64,000 nt of DNA from Conus ventricosus (GCA_018398815.1 CM031601.1:36877113-36941112), one strand, 5' to 3'; counted from the first letter of the stretch, positions 45,981 to 58,283 are shown. Program-made: numbers and translations. The notes: a model not told the origin generated them from the sequence alone.

Positions 45981-47290
45981 ACTTACCTCTTACCAGTTCA
46001 CACAAATACTTTATCCCCACTTGGTATGGAACATCACCATATCATAAAGATCCCACGAAAAAATCAAAACAAGAGAGCAGGAAGCCGACTTCCCCATCTA
46101 TATCCAGTTAGGCAGCAAGAGTAATTGCTGTGAGTTCATTTCATTGTGCCATATTCAAACTAGATCAGTTTTCACACATTTTCTGGACTATGCAGGGAGG
46201 TGGAAGGGCATCCTAAACAGGGCTTCTGCCAAGATAAAATTTGGGGGGGTCCCAGGGACCCCTTTCTCGGATTTCCAAGGGGTCCCAGGTTTACTTCAAG
46301 GGGTCCCTACTCCATGTTAAAAAAAATCAATATACACTGTAAAAGGTATTCGTGCACAAGTACTGTGGTACCTAGTCACAAGCGGCGATACCTTTTTGAC
46401 TGATTGGGTCATGTCGGCTTGCCTTTTATTAGCTGCACTGGCAGATTTGTGGTCGGCAGTCAACTCGTGTCTTACTAGAGCATTTCTTTGAAAGTTCGTG
46501 CAACCACTGACGAAAGTATTTTTCTGACCAGTCTTTACACACAACGAACACTTCATTCCCTGATACAATTCGTCAAGCTCAAGCCAGGAAAACACTTTCT
46601 CCCACCCAGAATTGTAGGCTCTAACTTTTTTCTTTTTTGGGAGCGTTGTCATCACATGTAGATGCACTCGATGGTGCGGGTTCACGATCTTCATTATCTC
46701 GCTCCTCTGCTCCCCCTCTTTTTTTTTGTTTTTCCGACGATGATTTTAAGCACGCTGTCCAAGACATTTTGGAATCAGGCCAAAGGGTCTCTTTCCGGTG
46801 AGAGTGAAATGGGTTGTGGGAAAAACAGCAAGGGAAGCTACTCTTGCATTGTAGCAGACGACAACAGTCAGAGGCTATGATGTTGGATGCTGTCGTTTCC
46901 CGTGTTCTTATCTGTTCTTCCCCAAAATGTCAAGAGGTCCCTGGGTGTCAAGGGTCGCACACAATGGGTCCTCGCCCGTTTTAATGTGTACTGTATGCAT
47001 TTTTTTGCGTTATCAGAAGCCCTGCTAAAGTTTGGACAGTTAAACATATTATAAAGCTACTTTCAGTGGTAAATTCATTTTTCTCACATGTATCTATCCA
47101 AACAGATTCTAGAATATTGAACAGGATGGTGGGAATGGTGTTCATCTGATTAGGAAGACACTGACCCCACATGAACATGCCACTGTCTAGTTCCCCAAAC
47201 CTAGAATTCAGTGTCAAAGGTCACTAGGGACCCTACACATTGGTCTCCATGTTTAATCTGGAAGTGAAAGGCTTAGTCCTTGCACTCGCT
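45981..47290. mobile_element. Dispersed repeat with ACTTACC termini, split by a hAT
   Basis: The left half (45981-46217) and right half (47025-47290) match the two halves of the uninterrupted relative at 59945-60420, for example GGAAGGGCATCCTAAA and CTAAAGTTTGGACAG against GGAAGAATATCTTAGTGTGTGGACAG. Non-coding; possibly the terminal part of a DIRS-like element, which I cannot prove. Confidence 0.6.
46218..47024 (-). mobile_element. Non-autonomous hAT transposon with BED-finger remnant
   Basis: Perfect 11-bp terminal inverted repeats CAGGGCTTCTG / CAGAAGCCCTG, with a likely 5-bp CTAAA target duplication (46213-46217 and 47025-47029). Inside, the reverse frame (about 46652-46340) encodes GWEKVFSWLELDELYQGMKC, then a BED-like finger CSLCVKTGQKNTFVSGCTNF with RHELTADH, as in ZNF862-like hAT proteins. 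The transposase core is absent. Confidence 0.85.
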
Positions 47291-47469
47291 CAAGTAAAAT
47301 CACAAAGTGACAGTAATAAGCACAAGTTGAAGCAAAGAATTTCTCAAGCCCAGCATCAGGAAAAAAGGAGACCCCTTCCTAAAACATATCTGGGAAGCGA
47401 GTACAGATAGTGGCACTTTTACTATCCTTTTAAATGTATGGTGCTACAAAAAAGGCTCTTCTGCACACA

Positions 47470-48780
47470 AATATGGGGAGTTTTTATCATACTCCCTGTT
47501 TGGCTAGTATACCTACCATGTCAGACAGTAGCATTCTACGGCAGTTAGTTAGCTCTGAAGGCCGAATTTTTGTGTGGCTAACGCAGTAACAAGACACCCA
47601 CCCTACTTCCGTCTTAGACAGAAAGCCGGTGCAAACTTCCTGTTCCTCATTCAGCAAGGCATAAGCCCAAGGTAAACCCCCGAGGACCATAGCGCTAGAG
47701 GGGAAGGACGGGTGGGCGTTAGAGTCTGACATGGTTGATATACTTGCCAAACAGAACCATCAGCCCTGGTCATGCGGATATCCCTCAAGTAGAAGTTTAT
47801 GAAGGGGTTCTACGAACGCCAGTAGGCTGCCTCCAGAAGGTGGTGTAAGGGTACTGAGTGTTGGAAGGCTGTGGAAGTGGCAAGGACTCTAACCTCATGT
47901 GCCCGGGAAGATAAGACTGGCAAGTCTTTGTGTGCTTGTGCCTATGCGGTCTTAACCGTGTTTGAGAGTCGGACTGGCTGCGTAGGAAGCTGCCTCCTTA
48001 TTTTGTTCAGCAGTGTGTATGATGAATGCAGCCGCGTAATCGCCAAAGAGCGACAGGTCTTGTCCCGGAATGCACTGGAAAGCCACTTTTTGCTCGGGGC
48101 AGAGTTTAGCTTTCTGAAGGAAAGTCTCTGTATGCACACACACAGTTGTAATGGCTCTTGGCTACGCTGTCCGCCGCAGCCGAAAGATGAGATATCCTGT
48201 TTACCCAGATCTGCACCATCGGGTCCTGAGAGAACCGTATGTCAGTCTCTTGTTGTGTGTCAGAGGCAAGTGCGTCAGACGACACAGAGGCTGAGTCGTC
48301 CTCCTCAGGCCAAATTTCAGCAGCATGTTGCGTGAGCAGGTCAAAGAAGACGTGATTCGCCGTAACGTGTTGGATGCCGAATCTAGTGGTGCGATCCCAT
48401 TCTGCCAGCGTTTTAAGCTGAACAGATGCAGAAGAGGGAGGGCCAAGTTTGGGATCAACCAGCGGTCAGATGAGAAAACGGCAAGTTCCCTGGCCGCAGG
48501 TTGTCCTTATCAAAGAGGGAGGGATTGCGGGGCTGCTGGGGTCCTGAGGAAGGTGCCCACAGGGGCTGCCCCTGGAGCTAAAGCGATTCCTTCCCTGGAG
48601 GGGGGACGACCTGCGCACCCCGGGACAAAGTTGCCGGACGCTCCCATATGGAAGAGAGAATTTGAGGTGTGACAAGTTTGGGGTGTACGCTTTGGCAGGG
48701 CGGCCGAGCAAAGGGTGACACGGAGAAGATTTGGTCTGAAGGGAGGATGTCACACTGTCACTCTTGCACACACACATTCA
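47470..48780 (-). mobile_element. DIRS-type element, rearranged 3' and internal parts
   Basis: 47476-47760 is the terminal region (ACTCCCTGTTTGGCTAGTAT, then ACCATGTCAGAC), near-identical to 41780-42030. The reverse reading of 47935-47775 is a textbook tyrosine-recombinase end: SSRAHEVRVLATSTAFQHS, LHHLLEAAYWRS, a TAG stop, then NPFINFYLRDIRMTR. The Arg and Tyr are kept but the stop breaks it. Further right (48660-47950) is gag-like sequence (LPQDPSSPAIPPSLIRTTCG) broken by several frameshifts. RT is missing, so the copy is deleted inside. Confidence 0.75.
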
Positions 48781-49076
48781 TGACAGTATTTACTCCATAC
48801 GCACACGCAATCCCTCCAGTCAACCAAAAGGCACACTACAGAATGTTTTTCTTCTCCCCCTCTCCTCCGGGGAGATAAGATAAGATAATGTTGCTTATAG
48901 CCCAGCCGACCGCAAAGGGCCACATCAGGGCTGTCACCATGTTAAAATCAACTCACCAGTCATTTATAAAGAAAGAAAAAAAAAAAAAAAAAAAAAAACC
49001 TTTCACACATCTCTTTGAATGACATCGTCTAGAAACGTACCAGAAACTTCGTTAAAAATCTTTCTTCCGTAAAATC

Positions 49077-52000
49077 TTAAATCAGATGAAAAATGTTAAT
49101 CTCTCTCAAAAACTCAAGGATCACGTCAGGCGGGACATCCCTGAACAGGATCTTCATGGACTCCGCTGTAAAATGTTTGTGTCTCACATCGTGCAAGTCC
49201 CAACACTCTAAAAAAATATGTTTCATTGTGAGCAGCACATGACAAGGAATGCACCACGGAGCTTCTTTCACTCTTTAAAAGGTAGGAATGGGTAAAATAC
49301 GAATGGCCTGTGTGCAGCCGGCACAGAACCGTTTCCTCTTTACGACCACCAGACGTAGATGGGAGGAACTCCTTAAGGTTTGAACGGATCTGAAAGAGTT
49401 TGTTATTCGTCTGTGTGTTCCAATCCTCCTGCCAGAGGTCTCTCACATAATTGTTAATTTTGGGTTTCACATCTGAGCAGGGGATATAAATGTTGGAAGT
49501 TTCTCTCTTGTGGCATTCTTGGCTAAACGATCAACCATTTCGTTCCCGCCGATGCCAACATGACCAGGAACCCAAGCCAGAATAATGTTGTAACCATCCG
49601 CTTTCAACTTGCTAAAGAGTTCAAAGAAATGTAAAAGTTCTGGATGCTGAAGGTTGTGGCCAGCTATGGCCTCCAAAGCTGACAGCGAATCCGACAGAAC
49701 CAGAAAGTCCCTCTTCGTAGATTGTAAGATTATCTTCAAAGCCAGAACCAGAGCAGTAAGTTCAGCAGAATAGACAGAAGCATCTGAATGTATATGTTCC
49801 AACAGTATCTGAGAAGGAGCCCCAGGGCAATAGGCTGCACAGGCCACTCCATCTTCAGACCTGGAACCGTCAGTGAAAACTTTTTGATAGGATGGGAATT
49901 TCGAACAGAGGTCAGCATACAATGCCTTGTACGCCAGAGAGCTGGTAGACTCTTTGCGAAAAGCTGCAAGATCGAAACGAATCTCTGGTGTGAAAAAGGT
50001 CCACGGAGGCTGATCCGGAAACTTGGAAAAATCCGACACAACTCCTAGGTCTAGACCTGCATTACGCACGTGAGGCTGCATACGAAGACCAAATGGCGGA
50101 ATACATTTAGGGTTGTTTTCAAACTTACTTTGGAACGGAGGGTCAAAGACACAGTCATAGGCAGGGTTTTCTGGTTCCGAGAACAGTCGGATATAATAAT
50201 TCAAAGACAATTTCAGCCTGCGGTTGGACAGTGAAGGTTCACCTGCCTCTGCGTACAGGCTGTACACAGGGGTGGTGCTGAATGCTCCAAGACAGAGACG
50301 AAGCCCTTGATGGTGGATAGGGTCCAAGAGTTTGAGGTAAGACGATCTTGCAGAGCCGTACACAGCACAACCGTAGATCAGTTTGGAACAGACCAAGGCT
50401 CTGTGGAGGTGCAGCAAAGTTTTCTTATCAGCGCCCCAGTCAGTGTGCGCTAAGACCCGCAGAATATTCAGCGCTTTCTGGCAAGCAGTTTTGAGGTTTT
50501 TAATGTGGCTGAGAAAGTTAAGTTTCTGGTCAAAAATAACTCCTAGAAATTTGGCCTCTTTGACAGCTGGAATGGGAGATTTCCCTACTTGAATTTCAGG
50601 ATCTGGAAAAAACTGACGGAAATTATGGAAGTGAATACACTGTGTCTTTGTAGGAGAAAAGGTGAAACCGTTTTCATCTGCCCACTGATGAATTTTATCC
50701 ACACAAAGCTGGAGCCTGCGCTGGATACCTCGGGTACAGGCTTCCAGTGCGTAGACAGCAAACTCATCCACAAACAATGAGCAGTCTGAACCCTGCTGTA
50801 CTGATTTAACAATGTTGTTGATCTTGATGCTAAAGAGGGCAGGCGACAGTATGCTCCCCTGTGGAACACCCAACTCCTGCTCGTGAACGTCAGAGAGAGT
50901 GGTGCCAACCCGGACCTGAAACTGTCGTTCTGCCACAAATTTTGTATGAAAAGTGGAAGATGACCTCGAAAACCCAGATCATGGAGATCATGAAGTATCC
51001 CCGACTTCCAGGTGGTATCGTAGGCCTTCTCCAAGTCAAAGAAAATGGCCACTGCATGCTGTTTGTTCAAAAAGGCGTTCCGAAGTGTAGATTCCAGATG
51101 AATCAAATGGTCAACTGTAGTCCGATGTTTGCGGAAACCACACTGTTCTTTCGCCAAAAGGCCATCGGTTTCCAGTTTCCACATGAGTCTAGCATTGATC
51201 ATTTTCTCCATCAATTTACAGACACAGCTGGTCAAAGCTATGGGACGGTAGTTTGTAGTTTGATGGGTTAGAAAGATCTTTTCCAGGTTTGGGAATGGGA
51301 ATAATGAGGGCTTTTCGCCAAGAAGGTGGAAAGAAACCAGTAGTCCACACATGGTTGTATACATGTAGCAGTGTGTTCAGACCTTTTTGCGGAAGATGTT
51401 TCAACAGTTTATAGTGGATTTCATCTATACCTGGAGAGGAATCGCTGCAGGAAAGTAAGGCAGATTTTAGTTCATTTAACGTGAAAGGAAGATTGTAGTC
51501 TTCCATGTTGTTTGACGAAAAGTTGCAGGGTGATTTTTCTTTAAGGGCTTTGTTTTTGACAAAACTGGCTGATTTGTTAGAAGAGGAGGAATTCTTTTCA
51601 ATGGTTGAAGCAAGCAGATTAGCAACTGCTTTTTTCTCTGTTATTAAAGAGTCCGAAAACTTCAAATGGTTCACAGTGGGACAGGTGTTCTTCCCTTTGA
51701 TTTTCTTAATGATGTTCCACACTTTTTTCTTGGAAGTTTTAGATGTCAGCCTGGAGCAGAAGCTTCTCCAGGACTGACGTTTACTGATTTTAAAAGTGTG
51801 TCTCGATTTGGCACGCAGTTTCTGATGGGCTCGAGCGTTGGGACCCGAAGGTCGTTGGTATACCCGACGATAAGCCCGTTTGCGAACTTTCGAAACCTGT
51901 TGGCAATCTGAATCGAACCAGGGTGTTTTTGGCATTTGGAGTTTGTCGGAAGACACTGGAATACAGGCTTTAGCACATTTGATCACAATGTTAGTCAGAG

Positions 52001-52782
52001 ATTCTGCTGGGTCTGGACTCTGAAGAAAATCAAGTGTCCTGGAATTCCTTGGAAATAGTGGTTGCAAATAGATCCCAGTTTGCTTTCTTATAATTTAGAT
52101 GTTGCGAGACAGAGACGTTTTCAGTTATTACGGGTTGTAAAAGGACAGGGAAATGGTCACTTCCGTGCAGATCGTCATGGACAGACCACTCATAGTCCAG
52201 GACCAGCGAGGGGTCACAAATCGACAAATCTAAACACGAAAGTGAACCTGTGGAAGAGTGGAGGTATGTTGCAGATCCGTCGTTCAGACAACACAAATCC
52301 AAATCAGAAAGGACATCCTCAATAAGCAGACCTCTGGATGACGAACTGACACTACCCCAAAGAGGATTGTGACCGTTAAAGTCACCCAACAGCAAAAAAG
52401 GTCGAGGAAGTTCTCCTATCAGACTGACAAGGTCCTGACGACAAACCGGGACAGAAGGTGGTAGATAAAGCGAGCAGATTGTCACAGTCTTGTGGAGAGT
52501 GACTCTCGCAGCTACAGCCTGAAGGGAGGTAGTCAGAGCGACAGGACTATACAGCAGAGTTTTATGTATGAGGAGGGCAACACCGCCCGACAGTCCCAAC
52601 GTGGATGGTTGTGCAGGTATAGCAAGAATATTAAAGCCAGAAAGAGTGAAGGTCTTCTGACTTTGAATTTGAGTTTCCTGAAGAGCCACGATGGAAGGTT
52701 TTATAGACTGACACAGAAGCTGCAGCTCCTCGAAGTTGGAATTTAGTCCACGGATATTCCAATGGATTACTGTACTATCCAT
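49077..52782 (-). pseudogene. I-type ORF2 (EN-RT-RNase H), broken
   Basis: Endonuclease from MDSTVIHWNIRGLNSN, with IVALQETQ, LLLGDFNGHNPLWG and SDHFPVLLQP. RT with KAYDTTW-type FFDLEKAYDTTWKSG, ELGVPQGSILSPALFSI and SLFVDEFAVYA, where the second catalytic Asp is Glu. RNase H with KVFTDGSRSEDGVACAAY, SAELTALVLAL, LVLSDSLSALEAI and WVPGHVGIGGNEMVDRLAK, all catalytic residues kept. C-terminal CRLHTGHSYFTHSYL. Frame breaks near 52045, 51270, 50930 and 49490 and the RT change make it inactive. Confidence 0.9.
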
Positions 52783-52808
52783 GGTGCAGAGGGCGAAAAG
52801 GAGAGAGA

Positions 52809-53982
52809 TCAGGTCATCTCCTCATCAACGTCTGCTTCTAATGGAGTGAATTTATTTGAGAGTTGTACCGGACTGTTTGGGCCTTCAGACCTGCTGGCAG
52901 ACTTGCCCACAGGTGAAGAAGGTCTGGATTTGGGAGATGGTGGAGGTTTCTTCCTCATCTCCACCATCTCCACACTGGGTTGAACTCCCTTGCCCGCACA
53001 GGCACTGTACAGAGGAGTTCGAGGCGGGAGAGCTGGTTTTTTAATCTGCCCAGCAGCAGATGTTGTAGACTGCTGGGCAGTCTGAGGGGTGGCAGATTTT
53101 TTGCCTCCACCAGGGGCATTCACTTTGGGTTGGGAGGTGGTGGACCTGCTTCCACCAGAGTTTACAATTCTTCCTTGCAGTGTCTTTGAAAAGATAAATT
53201 CATCAGTCTGGCAGCAGACTGACCGAGTGGGAATTTTCTTTACAGCCGAAGCATATGAAGATGCTGTTGGCGTCTGACTGCCCACAACCTGTTTGCGGGC
53301 CTCAAAAAAGGAGATTTTCTTTTCTGTTTTGACTCTTTGTATTGTGGACTCCTGCATCCAAACAGGGCAGTTTCGTGAGGAGGAGGGATGGTCGCCCCGC
53401 AGTTAGCACAATGTGCCGGGTCTTTACACGGCCCATCATGGGTTGCCTTGCAGCAAACACCGCACACCTCCTGCCCAGAACAGCGGTCTCTGACATGTCC
53501 AAATTTCTGGCATCTGAAACACCTCAACGGGGATGGAATATACAACTGAACTCAGACGTTCAGGTAGCCGACTTTGATGTCCGGAGGCAGCACAGGGTTG
53601 CAGAATGTCAGAAAGAGGGTGTTGGTGGCCACTCTTTCTGCACCTTTTTTGACTGTCACCCTATGCACCTCCGTCACACACCCTGGGACGCCAGTTCCGT
53701 CTTGATTTCCGCCTCCGAGACACCTGTCAAATCCCGGCATCGAATCACCCCTTTGGACGAGTTCAATTGTTTATGGGGAGTCACCCGGATCTCTCTGTCC
53801 ACGAGCTTTGTTGCCCTCAGCAGCTGTTCCGATTGTTTTTTGGATCTGCATTGAACAAGAAATGAACCATTCCATAACCTTTTGATGGACTGAGGGTCAC
53901 CTGCTAAACCTTGGAAGCCCTTCTGAATGGCGAAAGGACTTAGAGCTGAAATGGGTTTTTCCTGCTCCGTCCCTTCCATCAC
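52809..53982 (-). pseudogene. I-type ORF1 (RNA-binding gag-like), broken
   Basis: Starts MMEGTEQEKPISALSPF; an RRM-like N-terminal region contains LWNGSFLVQCRSKKQSEQLL and GVIRCRDLTGVSEAEI. A one-base shift occurs near 53690, and a TGA stop after KVGYLNV (53554). Three Cys knuckles follow: CFRCQKFGHVRDRC, CGVCCKATHDGPC and CANCGATIPPPH. The Ser/Pro-rich C-terminus ends EADVDEEMT, 26 bases before the ORF2 start. Confidence 0.88.
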
Positions 53983-54155
53983 GAGCCAGGAAGCCCAGAA
54001 ACCTGTCCTCTGTCTTACCTCTATACCTGAATCACTATCTGAATGGCAAAAGGACTCAGAGCTGAAATGGGTTTTTCCTGCTCCGTCCCTTCCATCACGA
54101 GCCAGGAAGCCCAGAAACCTGTCCTCTGTCTTACCTCTATACCTGAATCACTATC
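53923..54155. repeat. 116-bp tandem duplication at the I-type 5' end
   Basis: CTGAATGGCGAAAGGACTTA (53923) and CTGAATGGCAAAAGGACTCA (54039); the copies differ at about three positions and end with the same CTGAAT. The proximal copy encodes the ORF1 start in reverse. Confidence 0.95.
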
Positions 54156-54389
54156 TGAATAAAGATCCCCTGAAATAGGGGTTGCTGCCTTCCTTTTCTT
54201 CTTGGGGGATGTTTTTAGAAAAAGCCATGTTTATTTTTATTATATTTCATCTCTCCCTTACCCACCCACCTTGGAGTCTAACTAAGGGCCAGGGCCAAGA
54301 ATCACTGTCTTGACCCTTTCCAGGCTTCAGGAGAGACATACAACAGACAGAAACCACCAACCCTATCCCCCCTGATCATGCCCAACTCC

Positions 54390-54985
54390 CGGGAACTGCA
54401 GGGGTTCACTTGGCCAGCCGGAGAAATGCCTGTTTTGACCCAGCCCCAAGAAGGGGAGCCGATTAGTACACCCGGGCCAGAGTGTACTCCCTGTCTAGGA
54501 GAGGTCCGAGCCAAAGTGATGTGTTGAGAGCACTGGCCCTCTCAAGCACTGGCCCTCTCAATCACCAGGATCTCATCCCCCTCCGACACAGGTCGCACCG
54601 CACGGCAAACGCGGCGGATCTTAAGGAGACCACAGAGAGAAAAAGAGTGTGGAAAAGAAGACTTGAAGGGGAGAGGAAGATAGAAAAGGGCCAAATAAGA
54701 AAGGCAGAAAACAAGAAAAGGAGAAAGGCAGGTTACTCTTAGTCAGGATCCTCACCCTTAGCCTATCTGACATGGGAAGCCCTACCAGGGGCATCAACTC
54801 CTTACCACGTTACGCTTAGGCCAGACAGCATCTTCACTTCTCAGGCCTAGAAGCAGTTTGAAAAAACCAGCCTATCTCCAAGTATTGATGCCCCCGCCAG
54901 CAAAGCCTAAGGGATCACTGGACCGCGCAAGCCCTCCGACCACGGCAAGGTCGCAACCCCCGGAGGGCTCCTCCGGGGAAAACAC
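54390..54985 (-). mobile_element. DIRS-type 5' terminal fragment
   Basis: Nearly identical to 1365-1925, including AAGGGGAGCCGATTAGTACA and the CCCTCCGACCACGG ... CCCCGGAGGG terminus. It contains the gag start (MARTSPRQGVHSGPGVLIG) and is cut soon after. A short internal duplication AGCACTGGCCCTCTCA lies at 54530-54560. Confidence 0.85.
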
Positions 54986-56560
54986 TTTACTAAATGAATT
55001 GAACAATTCTGACAATGTTCATCACACTCCAGTAGTTATCAAACAAATTCTATACATGTTTCTCTCTCTCTCTCTCTTCATGCTGAGAGAGAAATCAAGT
55101 TACGAACTGATATGAATAAGGTCTTGCTAGATTCCTCCTTCTTGTCGGAGAAAGAATACACCCATCCTCCAAGAATATAAAGTCATGGCCTTTTACACAA
55201 CACTGGCCCAAGATCCAGACTAGGAGAATAAACAATTCATACTATCATGATGCCATACTTGCATCAGAAAAAGCACTCGCCCCATACCATCATGATGCCC
55301 TGCCCGCATCAGAAAAAGTGCTTGCCCCTTGAACTCTCCAGTCACTGGGGGAACGATGAGATCCGACTCCTCTACCCGGGGTCTTCAATTGCTGGGGCTG
55401 AACTATCGGTGTGTTCCCCACACCATGGCCATCGTTAAACACCTGTCTCAGCACTTAGGAAAATGATGCCGTTGCAGCATCAGAGGAGGAATAGCTGACA
55501 GGGTGAAGGGTGAAGGGCTGAAACACGAATAAGGTTCGTGTAAGCAACCTGCTTCCCAATTTAACATATGAATTCTTTCTTTCTCTTTTCTTTAGATTTT
55601 CCCCTGTACCTTTCCCAACTATCTATGGCTCACCTGGTAATGACTGGTCAGCCGTGAGGACCCCTTGACCAACATCCTGACAGGTTTGAGTCTTCAGGCC
55701 ATCTCTTGGGCTAAAACTAATTCTTTCCTCCCTCCTCCTAGTGAGTGCATACTCAGTGTTCAAAACATTTGACCAGCAACTTTCCCGCCCTCTATCTCTC
55801 AGTGGTCACTTTCACCCAATGACCAACCCTTGTTTTTTTTGCTGAGTGATCCTCACACTTATTGGGGACACCCGCTACACTAGTCAAGCCACATGAATAT
55901 TCTTTCTTTTCAGTTGTGGCACGGGGGAAATGATTCATATCATTAGACTAAATGTGATGGAGCGTCACATGCCTTGATGTGAGGTTACGTCACATGACAG
56001 AGGGTCTCCCGTCGAGAAGAGGTTGGGGTGCCATTGTTCAATGGCTGCGAAGTCACTAGAAGGTGCGAAGAATTGATCTTACACACCGTCCTCAAAAGCG
56101 GGAGGGAAGTCATCCTGGGGAGGTTGAGGTGGTTCAACCGGACAACGAATGGGGTGCATAGGAGTCCCGCCCTAGCCAAGAGGTCAACGGTTGGCCGTAC
56201 ATTCTTTCCCTGAGGGAAGCACGGTTTGTTCCATGGGATCGGAACGCTGGCCTCCGGGGCAGAGAGAGACGACGGAAAGGTGTCGTCTCTTGACCAATCA
56301 TTCACCTTTACCATCTTGGGCTGTGGTGGACGGAACAAACACAAAGTCGAGACAAAATGGCGAAGCGCATGGCGAAGGGGGGATGATCAATCGAACGTCA
56401 AGTATGAAAAGGCAACGTGACATGTGAGCGATCGTAACCTGAACAGCTGTGATCAACGAGGGTTAGTGCAAGCCACAACAGAACAAGCAAAAAGCAATAC
56501 ACAAGCAATCTGCTAAAAAAAAAACAGGAGTTGGGCGAGTCAGAGCAAGAAAACCTGTCC
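54986..56560. other. Intron, unclassified; small duplication
   Basis: No gene is seen. 55243-55330 holds two ~55-bp copies (CATCATGATGCCCTGCCCGC against CTATCATGATGCCATACTTG, both followed by CATCAGAAAAAG). In reverse 56330-55990 reads PPQDDFPPAFEDGV and DFAAIEQWHPNLF in one frame, possibly retroelement gag, but I cannot assign it. Confidence 0.4.
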
Positions 56561-56569
56561 TTTCATGGT

Positions 56570-57190
56570 GGAAGGCCGTAGCTGAATGAGGAACAGGAAG
56601 TTTGCACCGGCTTTCTGTCTAAGACGGAAGTAGGGTGGGTGTCTTGTTACTGCGTTAGCCACACAAAAATTCGGCCTTCAGAGCTAACTAATTGCCGTTA
56701 GAATGCTACTGTCTGACATGGTAGAGTATATGATGCCAAACACAAAAATACCAATGAACACTTGATCATAGTGCAAAGTAATCAAGTGCAAAACACAAAC
56801 AAATGTGATCATAGTGCAAAGTAATCAAGTGCAAAACACAAACAAATGTAAAAAGGTGAAAAGTGCAGTGACAATAGGGTGATTCAAACAGAAAAGACCA
56901 AAGTGAAATCAGGAAGAGTGTGTTGCCACCTTTGCAATGACTGTCTCCCCTCCCTCAACGCATTTAATGGTATCCAGGGGGCATATGGAAAGTGTGACTG
57001 AGCCATCATTGTGCCACTTTCAGGACTGCAGGTCACTGGAGAATGCCTGAACCTCACTCACCCTACAGATAGCTGCCAAGGTAATCAGAAAACATGTTTT
57101 AAGACTGAGATTCCCAACAGTGCAACTGGCCAGTGGCTCAACATCACTGAAGGCCAGATATTCTATGATCAATGAAAGGATCTACTTTAG
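56570..57190 (-). mobile_element. DIRS-type pieces: terminal region and recombinase core
   Basis: 56570-56735 is the reverse complement of the terminal region at 47490-47660 (AGGAACAGGAAGTTTGCACC, then CTGACATGGTA). 56935-57190 in reverse reads NLSLKTCFLITLAAICRVSE, then DGSVTLSICP, the first half of a DIRS tyrosine recombinase where RVSE holds the first catalytic Arg. Two copies of ATCATAGTGCAAAGTAATCA lie at 56765 and 56809. Confidence 0.65.
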
Positions 57191-57394
57191 GCACTGACTA
57201 ATATCAACTAACAAGCAGTGGGTAACTAGCTCTTAAAGAAATGGATCATAGCTGAAGTCGAGGTCTTTCCTCATGAGTTTAAAGGTTTTAGCAATGGCTG
57301 ACCTGAAACCCCTAATAGATTTACCTTTTTGACTTTTTCAAGAAGATCCCTAAAAAAAATATGCCGCATCTTCGATTTCAGTGGCTGCAAGAGA

Positions 57395-57550
57395 AGCCCC
57401 AGCTTGAATGCACCATTTGCAAAAACCCCCCACTTGTTGTCATATGTTGAAAGAATTTTTCCCAGGTTCCCGAGGCGGCTGTAAAGAATAAACAGTTTTG
57501 TGCCGTTTGCATACATGCCACTCCTTTTACACCCATTCTTATCTTTTAGA
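57395..57550 (+). mobile_element. I-type fragment, opposite orientation
   Basis: The reverse complement of 57400-57550 matches 5515-5640 (TTTTTCACTTTCTAAAAGAT, then AGTGGCATGTATGCAAACGG), so this fragment is plus-strand, unlike all other I-type pieces here. 57551-58170 holds nothing recognised. Confidence 0.75.
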
Positions 57551-58170
57551 AAGTGAAAAAGCTAGTGGTGGGAGCAAGAATGCAACACACAAACAAACAA
57601 AATCCAGGGACCAGAAAGAGGCACTTCTGAAACTATGCCCTTTCAAAGAAGGGAATCCATCAATCTGATAATGGGAGCCTAGCTGGTTCAGGAGGGAAGA
57701 AGGCCAAGAGACTAACTCCAACAGAATCGTTTCTGTAGGATGAAGATAGTCACATCCATGTTCCTTGTAGCATTTAAAACTAAGGGTCCTTGGGACCCTC
57801 TGTTGAAAAATCTGAGGGTTGTCAGGTGAAATCTAAGGATCCCTATTATCAAAATAAAAATTTGAAGAAACTCTTAATTGTACAATAATGCTACAGCAAC
57901 AGACTAGTCCATTCTGCTACACAATACCACGAACACAGTATACACAAACATATATTAACGTAAGCATTCACTAAGCTGCTTTCATACCAAAAGCATCAGA
58001 AGCAAACAGAACTTGCTTAACTCCTATTTTTGAGCCCCTCATCCCCCACCCCTACTCCTCTCTGCCCCGAAACTGTCCATAGTCAGTATGCTGACACACT
58101 TACAAATAAAAAGGTAATGAAGAAAATTACCAGTGAACTGAGACAGAATACATTTGAATGAAGGTGTACA

Positions 58171-58283
58171 TGGCCATTGTTGATGACAAACAGTACAGAT
58201 GTAATGGGGAAAAAAAATAACAGAGAACACAGACATTCAATGTGTGATGAAGTATGTACCTGGCCATTGTCGGTGACACACAG
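58171..58283 (-). repeat. 90-bp duplication spanning HERC2 exon c donor
   Basis: The plus-strand string TGGCCATTGTCGGTGACACA (exon c end, 58261) recurs as TGGCCATTGTTGATGACAAA at 58171, exactly 90 bp away, and the neighbouring intron bases also align (CATACTTCATCA against CACCTTCATTCA in transcript sense). It is a two-copy tandem duplication covering exon end plus donor; the downstream copy has ATGTAC where the real donor has AGGTAC. Confidence 0.75.

Larger units (their letters stand above)
48872..54000 (-). mobile_element. I-type non-LTR retrotransposon, nearly full length, inactive
   Basis: The most complete member of the window's commonest family: ORF1 with zinc knuckles, ORF2 with endonuclease, RT, RNase H and a C-terminal Cys/His motif, then a 3' end with T-rich and TTGCTTATAGCCCAGCCGAC (plus strand) and a (GATAA)n tail at 48872-48892. 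Domain order and RNase H place it in the I group (I or Nimb-like). ORF1 has a stop and a frameshift, and ORF2 has at least four frameshifts. The 5' boundary is uncertain; a 116-bp tandem duplication lies just upstream (53923-54155). Confidence 0.92.

Noticed and set aside
49788..50048. Plus-strand ORFs across the I-type element
   Set aside because: Shadows of the minus-strand RNase H and RT frames.
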